A stretch of 64,000 nt of DNA from Psococerastis gibbosa. Its lineage: Eukaryota > Arthropoda > Insecta > Psocodea > Psocidae. Positions 61,601-64,000 of this stretch are shown here, piece by piece. Where the stretch lies: the NCBI GenBank assembly GCA_963971405.1, contig OZ020489.1, forward strand, positions 27,554,290 through 27,618,289, given 5' to 3'. Under the pieces are notes generated by a model. That model did not search any database. It saw only the letters and a list, made by a program, of their open reading frames with translations, and was not told where the DNA came from. Both the position numbers and the translations under genes were made by a program. How positions within the stretch are numbered: the stretch's first letter is position 1; every line of letters starts with the position of its first letter.

Positions 61601-63676
61601 AAGTCATTTACCCACCACCACAGACGCTCAGCCAGGCTCGCCTGCGCAGGGAGATCTTGAAACATGTTACCCGCATGTGCACTGTAGTTGGCGTTTGGGC
61701 CAAGAATTTACGGTCACCACTTCTTCGGTGAGTCTGGAGCAACGATATCAATGTTCAACTTGTCAGGCAATCCAAGTTTGCTATATTTTCCTAGTTTAGG
61801 ACCGGAGAACAAGGGCCAGCGATGTAAAAATTAAACTAAAGTATGAATTATCCCATTAATTAAGATACACTTCTTAAAGGATACATTTTCAATGCAATTG
61901 ATTGTTGTTCATTGTTTTGCATATGCTAAGTATAGGCGGATTTTATTTCAGGATCTTAAAAATCAGGAATCAGGAACTAAAAAAAACGATGCAGTACCTT
62001 CGTATAGAAATTCATAGAGTAATAACTTCAAATATTTTGATTGGCAAGCATTTACTATACGAAAGTTGTCCATTGACATGCAGCTTTATTTAATGGTCGT
62101 TTTAACACCTTTTGTGTTCGCCTGCTGAGTTAGCTTAGCTCTATTATAGAAAAATTTAGATATAAACTCTATATATAAAAATTAATCCCTATTTCCAGTG
62201 GTCACGCCATCACGCGTATATAATAAATATTACAATTTTATAAATATGGCATTAATACATTTCTTCAGGTTGAAACAAAGTCATCCGTATATTTTCCAAG
62301 ATGGTTGCCTCTATTCGAGTGCATGCACTATCATGTCGAACACGAACTGTCTGTTAGACTATCGACGTGCCATCCAGGAGTTTTTCTTGGACGTTACCTT
62401 TTCGCAGGTGAGTGTTGTGTAACATGAACAAGCAGAAGTTGGCCAACTGTGAAGAAAATCCTTATTATCTTTCTTATCTCATGGCTATTATTTGATGAAC
62501 CAATCTGTATAGATAAAACAAAGTCGAGTTTTAAATGTTAGTTAGCTTATAACTCGAGAGCGTCCGGAGAGTCTTTGTTGGATTTGTCTCCGCCCCAAAT
62601 AATATACCAGATGTTAAAATCTCGTGAAAATAAAATATAAATCTTTAAAATGAATGAAAAACAGCCCTATTACGTCTAGGAATTTAGTATCGAGCTGAGA
62701 GTCCGAATATCGATCGTCGTGTCGTCATGTGGTGTTAACTCCGCCCATCTGAGTTGTGAGCCATGTGTGAGAAGGTGTCTTGGTTGCAACGGGGAAAATT
62801 TAAATGGGATCGGAGATGTATTTTGTTCCCGATGTATTTTGTTCCCATGAAAAGTGTAGTGGAGGCAATAGTGAACTGGGAAAATTTAAAGTACGGACAC
62901 AGTTCCCTATACCCTCTAAATTTAAATTTAAATAAAGACAGGTACTGCAGATGAAGCAGTAGAATCCGGGATGATGGTCATTCTGAAAGCGTACTTCCAA
63001 GCGTTGCTGCTGAGCCTCCGAGATACAATCTTAGAAGTCTACGCAGTTCCAATGAAGATTTCGACCGCAGATGTTGACGAAACGTTTGGAAGTACACTTT
63101 CCGAACGACCAAGGCCTGTCATGCTACTGCTTCGTGAAAGCATTTTTAATTATATAGGTACTGCAGGTTTTCCCCATCTTATTACCTTCTGTGGTGATAG
63201 ATTATGTGTCTGGTGTAATACCTGTAATTTTTTCCAAAAGTGGTGTGTTTTTGGCTATGTTGGATGGCATATTTCATGCATATTGTAGCTTAGTTTGCAA
63301 CGAAAACAGGAATATTGTCACTAGTAAATTCACACTGTTACTATAGCAACACTGGTATAGTGCAATCACTTGCTGTGTGGTTTTTTGACAATTGCCTCAT
63401 CCCGAAACTGAGAAATGTTTCTTCAAATAAGAAATCCTTTAAGTTTAATCGCTATTTTTCTCTTTGCAGTTTCATGACGACGCTAAGAGTATTTTAGATT
63501 CGTATCAGCAACGCCTAGATGCCCGAAAACAGCCACACTTAGAATTGCCTGAGGAAGGGCTGCCGCCTCATGAGCAAAATGAGTGCCTACTTCACGATGA
63601 CCAGGAAAAAGAGGAGGCACCTCCAAAAGCAGAAAAGGAGCCACCGGATCCTGATAAACCGACACATAGAAGCTAG
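40577..63676 (+). CDS. rictor: rictor, core subunit of mTOR complex 2 (24 coding exons)
   Basis: RICTOR is the scaffold that defines mTORC2, the kinase complex that phosphorylates AKT, SGK and PKC at hydrophobic and turn motifs. Joining 24 exons gives 1,507 residues (human RICTOR is about 1,700). Every exon matches the human protein in order. Landmarks are MAAI at the start, TLSQHYFLLIG (near 680), GDKGHLLLIRFLS (near 815), LPPHLYGEL (near 895), LKANLWAL (near 937), VRHSREALWPVV (near 1010), and DYRRAIQEFFLDV in the last helix. The N-terminal two thirds is the ARM/HEAT-like RICTOR_N, _M and RasGEF_N_2/RICTOR_V region. Residues about 1020-1310 are Ser/Arg-rich and probably disordered. All splice phases agree and no exon contains a stop, so the gene looks intact. 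The start was chosen for homology to human MAAI and a good context (A at -3, G at +4). Seen: exons and phases. Known: function. Inferred: that this is the expressed isoform. Confidence 0.96.
40701..40748 (+). CDS. rictor: rictor coding exon 2
   Basis: 48-nt exon between a TTCCAG acceptor and a GTATGC donor, phase 1 in and out. It encodes DRRDYEEEVVQLNPDR, matching the short acidic segment before the first helix of vertebrate RICTOR (GRNDSGEENVPLD). Confidence 0.85.
41624..41786 (+). CDS. rictor: rictor coding exon 3
   Basis: Acceptor after ATTTTAG, donor GTAATT, phase 1 in and phase 2 out. It encodes DLNANAKDFLHKLCQREG onward to the KKDIIC motif, which matches YEDIIIC in human RICTOR and opens the N-terminal ARM-like repeats. 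Confidence 0.93.
41975..42165 (+). repeat. dispersed repeat in rictor intron 3
   Basis: TTTACCATGGTCCCCAAGTG, AATCAGGAGGTCCACC and CAACTCCCCTTTCCCTGAGG are repeated with few changes in the next intron (43.67-43.76 kb). Confidence 0.55.
42770..43010 (+). repeat. dispersed repeat with a short protein-like frame, copy 2 (rictor intron 3)
   Basis: CTGATGATGGGAGTAGCACC, CACTCCCAAAACGTCG and GACACAGCAGGCAATGTAAG correspond to the 23.8 kb copy. Confidence 0.5.
43190..43325 (+). repeat. SINE-like repeat, copy 2, just upstream of rictor exon 4
   Basis: CCCCTAGACACGCCAGCTCA, GAAATCTTCTGGAGTAGACT and GTCGGCAAATCGCGACTGC match 3.85-3.97 kb. The T-arm motif is degraded. The repeat ends about 40 bases before the exon 4 acceptor. 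Confidence 0.5.
43365..43496 (+). CDS. rictor: rictor coding exon 4
   Basis: Acceptor ATTGCAG, donor GTAAAG, phase 2 at both ends. It encodes LRITLVSNNPNVRAATLRVL, the counterpart of LRLALLNEAKEVRAAGLRAL in human RICTOR. The open frame upstream of the acceptor is intronic SINE-like repeat, not coding. Confidence 0.94.
43610..43890 (+). repeat. dispersed repeat in rictor intron 4
   Basis: Second copy of the 41.98 kb repeat (TTTACTATGTTCCCCAAGTG, AATCAGGAGGTCCGCC, CAACTCCCCTTCTCCCTGAG), with an extra 60-70 bases inside relative to it. Confidence 0.55.
44223..44500 (+). CDS. rictor: rictor coding exon 5
   Basis: 278-nt exon, phase 2 in and phase 1 out, acceptor TTTGCAG and consensus donor GTAAGT. 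It encodes RSIDLLLKEDIE, then AHRLALKILLLAPNSFSPAV, matching ARCIDIQQ and ALRLVRKMITVNASLFPSSV of human RICTOR. Confidence 0.95.
45113..45308 (+). CDS. rictor: rictor coding exon 6
   Basis: Phase 1 in, phase 2 out. It encodes VLHPDLAIETTADASIF and then VGCMVFLLNRPETRRKVC, matching LLNHPKTRQYV in human RICTOR. The donor is GTAGGT right after AGA-AA; the neighbouring GTAACA was rejected because it gives the wrong phase. Confidence 0.93.
45832..46161 (+). CDS. rictor: rictor coding exon 7
   Basis: Largest coding exon (330 nt, phase 2 both ends, donor GTTAGT). It encodes AALRTWTGVLFLCNPANQTG, matching ATFRSWAGIINLCKPGNSG, then WRLNQGFVVSEGKYMLP, matching WRLSDGFVAAEAKTILP. Confidence 0.96.
46375..46505 (+). 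CDS. rictor: rictor coding exon 8
   Basis: Acceptor TTCTTCAG, consensus donor GTAAGT, phase 2 in and phase 1 out. It encodes TALILYCVLECGLLPALIEV, the counterpart of LALILSAFIRNGLLEGLVEV in human RICTOR. Confidence 0.95.
47040..47290 (-). mobile_element. LINE 3' fragment with zinc-knuckle tail
   Basis: In rictor intron 8, antisense to the gene. Minus-strand reading gives FLCGHCNANLTVEHILL, like the Cys/His tail (C-x2-C, TVEHILL) after the RNase H domain in I/R1/Jockey-group LINEs. Only this tail and some 3' sequence are recognisable. Confidence 0.55.
47360..47572 (+). CDS. rictor: rictor coding exon 9
   Basis: Phase 1 at both ends, acceptor TTATTTTAG, non-consensus donor GTTTGG. It encodes GVVLHMAHKLLP, matching GELLHMANTILP, and ends in the LRHIVSQG helix, matching LDHIIQKA. 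Confidence 0.93.
47611..48217. mobile_element. long palindromic MITE, GGCGGGGTTTCCACC family, rictor intron 9
   Basis: Ends GGCGGGGTTTCCAC and GTGGAAACCCCGCC. It is interrupted near the left end by a 283-bp hAT MITE. An inner repeat TAGGTGGGGTTTCCACCGAC starts at 47971. The core TTGATCAATGATCATAGAGT is shared with the 57.4 and 59.5 kb copies. Confidence 0.8.
47625..47907. mobile_element. hAT-type MITE, TAGGG family, nested in another MITE
   Basis: Second copy of the 4.57 kb family, about 90% alike by eye, with perfect 8-bp duplication GTTTCCAC (47617-47624, 47908-47915). It interrupts the terminal repeat of a palindromic MITE. Located in rictor intron 9. Confidence 0.88.
48751..48982 (+). 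repeat. 230-bp dispersed repeat, copy in rictor intron 9
   Basis: GGTTACGGTGTCAATGGTAA, GTAGTCGGTGTGGGTTAACG and CGAAATACCGATGGGGTAAT correspond to the copies at 0.1 and 3.1 kb. Confidence 0.6.
49132..49304 (+). CDS. rictor: rictor coding exon 10
   Basis: Acceptor TTATACAG, donor GTATAT, phase 1 in and phase 0 out. Its first half is a basic variable linker. The end, LTERDPRKWKWSYISAILK, matches HKENLEWNWNLIGTILK in human RICTOR. Confidence 0.92.
49400..50185 (+). mobile_element. 5'-truncated LINE: RT C-terminal region and 3' UTR
   Basis: This lies in rictor intron 10, same strand as the gene. The frame from 49427 reads STYFLIRRLAHIDTK, LAYNSLFMSRVSYGLVVWGS and VFRVQKRAIRSI, the usual post-catalytic part of a non-LTR reverse transcriptase. 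After one stop, the same frame continues at about 49709-50005 with HNYNIRRKLDLAVNQ and FYNQLPNNLKCLTFEQLKN, the typical C-terminal tail. AT-rich 3' sequence with an AATAAAGG near 50150 and ATTA repeats follows. The catalytic core is missing (5' truncation). Clade unresolved (Jockey/CR1/RTE-like). Confidence 0.8.
50806..50997 (+). CDS. rictor: rictor coding exon 11
   Basis: Phase 0 both ends, acceptor TTTCGCAG, donor GTATGT. It encodes CHSDPFLSMDDVQYRILLRK and LVHFYKPSS, aligning without gaps to WPNVNLRNYKDEQLHRFVRR and LLYFYKPSS. The internal ATG at 50830 is not the start. Confidence 0.95.
51287..51585 (+). CDS. rictor: rictor coding exon 12
   Basis: 299-nt exon, phase 0 in and phase 2 out, acceptor GATTTTTAG, donor GTACAT. 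It carries the strongly conserved YTTLSQHYFLLIGHLT segment and the helix ending SSLCYSYSPMTR, matching SSLDYSRDGLAR. Confidence 0.96.
52040..52792 (+). mobile_element. LINE ORF1 fragment (PHD finger, coiled coil, nucleic-acid-binding domain)
   Basis: In rictor intron 12. From 52060 the frame encodes CAKCGKQL, CAECFGSYHLEC and WRCQVCK, a PHD-type zinc finger. The next open stretch (52354-52626) is a Lys/Glu-rich coiled coil with YERKNNVEIHGL. The third (from 52623) has VVIKFSSLKDTNKWFK and DYRILIYENLTR. This order is typical of ORF1 of CR1/Jockey-type LINEs. At least two frame changes or stops separate the pieces, and ORF2 is absent. The fragment ends within a few bases of the exon 13 acceptor. 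Confidence 0.8.
52800..53001 (+). CDS. rictor: rictor coding exon 13
   Basis: Phase 2 in, phase 0 out, acceptor GTGTTACAG, donor GTATGT. It encodes KILARVLTSSMESVRVYATE and WGLELLIPQIYDKHP, matching KILTAATDACRLYATK and WGIELLVTQLHDKNK. The LINE ORF1 frame upstream reads into the acceptor and is unrelated. Confidence 0.96.
53574..53743 (+). CDS. rictor: rictor coding exon 14
   Basis: Phase 0 in, phase 2 out, acceptor TTATTTCAG, donor GTATTA. It encodes LLHLGDKGHLLLIRFLSTP and the FNYLNASNFVEKELEKW helix, matching LSHLGDKGLLLLLRFLSIP and FSYLNERGYVAKQLEKW. Confidence 0.97.
53795..53870 (-). mobile_element. LINE 3' end, antisense, rictor intron 14
   Basis: The reverse complement reads TAGCATGAAAAGAAGACTTT, AATAAAGTCGTTTTCAATTC, the same 3' terminus as at 59.96 kb, with the tail at the 53.80 kb side. 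Confidence 0.6.
53998..54217. mobile_element. palindromic MITE, GACAAACGCTGAG family, rictor intron 14
   Basis: About 220 bp. GACAAACGCTGAGAAATT pairs with AATTTCTCAGCGATTCGTC, and TGCAAAACCACAGTCTACTT with TATAGACTGTGGTTTTGCA. The central GCTGACGCTGGTGCACG/CGTGCACTAGCGTCAGC hairpin is almost perfect. A related half is near 61.25-61.3 kb. Confidence 0.72.
54268..54475 (+). CDS. rictor: rictor coding exon 15
   Basis: Phase 2 in, phase 0 out, acceptor TTCCTTAG, donor GTTTGT. It encodes YVGLVEGELHDSLT, matching YVDLIEEQLNEALT, then VWLPPHLYGELASHSDG, matching VYLPIHLYGQLVHHKTG. Confidence 0.95.
55276..55519 (+). CDS. rictor: rictor coding exon 16
   Basis: Phase 0 in, phase 1 out, acceptor TATTCCAG, donor GTATGT. 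It encodes EILDLKANLWALTTM and SVRATAFYCLSVISSTELG, matching EIKKLKASLWALGNI and SIRGTCVYVLGLIAKTKQG. About six residues of the human linker before this block are absent. Confidence 0.93.
55953..56040 (+). mobile_element. tRNA-like sequence / tRNA-derived SINE with pol III terminator
   Basis: In rictor intron 16. A-box-like TGGTCCAGCGGG and B-box GGTTCAAATCC are correctly spaced. It folds as a cloverleaf: acceptor TACTTG/CAAGTA, anticodon stem ATGCC/GGCGT with 7-nt loop CCGGTTA, T stem GTGGG/CCCGC. A T6 run follows within 4 bases. Unusual points are a 6-bp acceptor, a long weak D arm, and C instead of U at position 33, so a functional tRNA is unlikely. A truncated relative lies at 59.06 kb, which favours a dispersed SINE. 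Confidence 0.65.
56192..56385 (+). CDS. rictor: rictor coding exon 17
   Basis: Phase 1 in, phase 0 out, acceptor GACTTTCAG, donor GTAAGC. It encodes DWYPVRHSREALWPVV, matching NWDAVRHSRKHLWPVV, the last strongly conserved block of the helical-repeat core, then an acidic Ser-rich tail. Confidence 0.94.
56478..56645 (+). mobile_element. LINE C-terminal fragment, RTE-like (copy in rictor intron 17)
   Basis: One frame reads LWKSELETDLRKLGVHRWW, then SVVQNRGDWRIAVEQ, TKAHQGLQGQKKK, the GRP..W..D...LG...W...DR..W signature near the end of RTE-like LINE ORF2. It is homologous to copies near 9.7, 18.0 and 21.8 kb. A stop lies just upstream. Confidence 0.65.
56812..56956 (+). CDS. rictor: rictor coding exon 18
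   Basis: Phase 0 in, phase 1 out, acceptor CCAATAG, donor GTGAGC. Read in the phase set by exon 17 it encodes FPSPSSPFKKRHQRSYSETC, a basic Ser-rich stretch resembling LPNKKHRSSSDPKGG in the human phospho-region. The longer open frame over this interval (56717-56932) is in another frame and is not the protein. Confidence 0.85.
57435..57829. mobile_element. long palindromic MITE, GGCG..TTCCACC family, complete copy, rictor intron 18
   Basis: 395 bp flanked by TAA on both sides (57432-57434, 57830-57832). Outer arms GGCGCCAATTCCACCGACCG and ACAAAAACGGTGACGTGGTA pair with the far end. Inner arms (from 57505) with GCATTGCAGAATGCAAATGA pair as well, giving a nested double palindrome. Confidence 0.82.
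57855..58005 (+). CDS. rictor: rictor coding exon 19
   Basis: Phase 1 in, phase 2 out, acceptor CTCTGCAG, donor GTGAGT. It encodes DAAGLATLQSLHAGRRPTIT, matching DAFGYATLKRLQQQRMHPSL in human RICTOR, then an acidic stretch. Confidence 0.88.
58595..58839 (+). CDS. rictor: rictor coding exon 20
   Basis: Phase 2 in, phase 1 out, acceptor TTATTACAG, donor GTTAGT. It encodes a low-conservation segment with VYRGICLPKALAQYLTI, matching DYIGLALPVDINDIFQV, followed by a highly basic EKREERRRRK patch. Confidence 0.88.
59048..59114 (+). repeat. truncated relative of the intron 16 tRNA-like repeat
   Basis: Shares GGCATAGATCGTGGGCTCAA (GGCGTAGATCGTGGGTTCAA in the other copy) but lacks the A-box/D-arm. 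It is bounded by GCACTG/CAGTGC and, outside that, AAAGAA/TTCTTT. Located in rictor intron 20. Confidence 0.5.
59491..60140. mobile_element. long palindromic MITE, GGCG..TTCCACC family, carrying a LINE end, rictor intron 20
   Basis: Same family (TACGGTGACGTGG, GCATTGCAGAATGCAAATGA, TTGATCAATGATCATAGAGT). The right inner arm is split by a 269-bp LINE end with a 7-bp duplication. The far right end stops at GGCACTAGC, about 25 bases short of its partner arm. Confidence 0.8.
59773..60041 (+). mobile_element. LINE 3' end inserted in a MITE, TSD TCAATGT
   Basis: The 269-bp insert interrupts the third copy of a palindromic MITE. The 7-bp TCAATGT occurs at 59766-59772 and again at 60042-60048. Removing insert plus one repeat restores the MITE sequence seen in the undisturbed opposite arm. 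It ends with AATAAAGTCGTTTTCAATTCAATTCAA, a short-repeat tail, and shares TTTATAGTCTTATTGTTCGC with 28.2 kb. Confidence 0.8.
60723..60902 (+). CDS. rictor: rictor coding exon 21 (zinc-site segment)
   Basis: Phase 1 both ends, acceptor CTGTTCAG, donor GTAAGT. Basic low-complexity sequence surrounds AAHCVICCTKP. The H-C-x2-C arrangement aligns with the HTDDNCLYCVC stretch that helps bind zinc near the C-terminus of vertebrate RICTOR. Inferred: the metal site is conserved. Confidence 0.85.
61246..61400. repeat. relative of the GACAAACGCTGAG MITE, rictor intron 21
   Basis: TTGGTGCAAAATCACAGAGT and CTACTTTAGAAGAAT resemble GGTGCAAAACCACAGTCTAC at 54.05 kb. A hairpin CCGTGCACTTTTGTGCGG follows. 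The long open frame here (61246-61731) is repeat up to the exon 22 acceptor. Confidence 0.45.
61481..61727 (+). CDS. rictor: rictor coding exon 22
   Basis: Phase 1 in, phase 2 out, acceptor ACTACAG, donor GTGAGT. After a Gly/Ser-rich part it encodes QARLRREILKHVTRMCTVV, matching RILLRKEVLRLVINLSSSV, the start of the conserved C-terminal domain. The open frame upstream of the acceptor is repeat. Confidence 0.9.
62269..62407 (+). CDS. rictor: rictor coding exon 23
   Basis: Phase 2 in, phase 0 out, acceptor TTCTTCAG, consensus donor GTGAGT. It encodes RLKQSHPYIFQDGCLYSSAC and CLLDYRRAIQEFFLDVTFSQ, matching KEKYPQTFDDICLYSEVS and RLPCRRFIQELFQDVQFLQ. Confidence 0.95.
62944..63165. repeat. imperfect palindrome in rictor intron 23
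   Basis: GTACTGCAGATGAAGCAGTA and GCGTACTTCCAAGCG at the left pair with CGTTTGGAAGTACAC and TACTGCTTCGTGAAAG at the right; arms of about 50 bp are roughly 75% complementary. It creates a 105-codon open frame that is not conserved in RICTOR. Confidence 0.55.
63470..63676 (+). CDS. rictor: rictor coding exon 24 and stop
   Basis: Phase 0, acceptor TTTGCAG, stop TAG at 63674. FHDDAKSILDSYQQRL matches MHEEAEAVLATPPKQ near the human C-terminus. It then adds a charged tail rich in Pro, Glu and Lys (about 50 residues) that vertebrate RICTOR lacks. Confidence 0.93.
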   Translation, partial: FHDDAKSILDSYQQRLDARKQPHLELPEEGLPPHEQNECLLHDDQEKEEAPPKAEKEPPDPDKPTHRS

Positions 63677-64000
63677 TGATGCCAAAGTTACCTGAGACAA
63701 AGAGTCTCAGTGAGGAAGTGTTGCCTAAAAACCTCTGCTGTTGGTAAATGGGACCACTTGCGGCACTATATTTCCTGGAGTTCTATATTGGAAAAAAGTG
63801 ACCTGCTAATATTGACTTCCCGCCCAGCTACGTGCGAGCATTTTCGATGGGCCCTGTGAGTTGCCACTGTATATTTTAAAAGGTCCAAAATTGTCGAATT
63901 GGTAGTTAGTAATGAGGAATTACAACAATAGGCCTACTCCATTATTATCATGTTTATTAAGTGATTGCAACAAGTCATCATCATTATGTGAATTCAACTT
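63677..64000 (+). other. rictor 3' UTR / downstream flank
   Basis: No AATAAA or ATTAAA is seen before the window ends, so the 3' UTR probably continues past the edge. No repeat family is recognised here. Confidence 0.5.

Noticed and set aside
62944-63288. 105-codon open frame in intron 23 with acceptor- and donor-like ends, a possible extra rictor exon
   Set aside because: It lies in an imperfect palindrome, has no counterpart in RICTOR, and exons 23 and 24 join in phase and match the human protein without it.
1-64000. A novel defence, secretion or biosynthetic gene system
   Set aside because: Apart from rictor I see only repeats, relics and doubtful short frames; nothing clusters into a coherent multi-gene system.

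Overview
This window looks like nuclear DNA from an arthropod, probably an insect. It is AT-rich, has spliceosomal introns, and is dense with short non-autonomous transposons, LINE fragments and tRNA-derived repeats. A hemipteroid insect is only a guess, from the style of the repeats. Nothing bacterial or organellar is seen.

About 40.6-63.7 kb (+ strand) holds one complete host gene, rictor, the defining subunit of mTOR complex 2. I could chain 24 coding exons from an ATG at 40577 to a TAG at 63676. All 23 introns have GT-AG ends and every phase matches the next exon. The joined coding sequence is 4,524 nt and encodes 1,507 residues. It aligns collinearly with remembered vertebrate RICTOR from the first codons to the last conserved helix. 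It is shorter mainly in the central disordered, phosphorylation-rich region.

About 0-40.5 kb has no confident gene. It holds many dispersed elements: hAT-type MITEs with intact 8-bp target duplications, two piggyBac-type MITEs flanked by TTAA, a palindromic family with 3-bp CTG/CAG duplications, and other palindromic families. There are also tRNA-derived SINEs, 5'-truncated LINE ends, an unclassified repeat of about 0.4-0.7 kb present five times, and relics of a C2H2 zinc-finger gene split by a MITE. Two short acceptor-ORF-donor intervals (about 1.5 and 26.2 kb) could be exons or chance.

Repeats continue inside the rictor introns. They include a LINE ORF1 fragment that ends against exon 13, a LINE reverse-transcriptase C-terminal fragment, three long palindromic MITEs (one carrying a hAT MITE, one carrying a LINE end), and a tRNA-like sequence with a pol III-type T run. 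I found no CRISPR array, rRNA, or clear retrovirus-like or Polinton element. Repeat family names come from terminal sequences and target duplications, not database searches.
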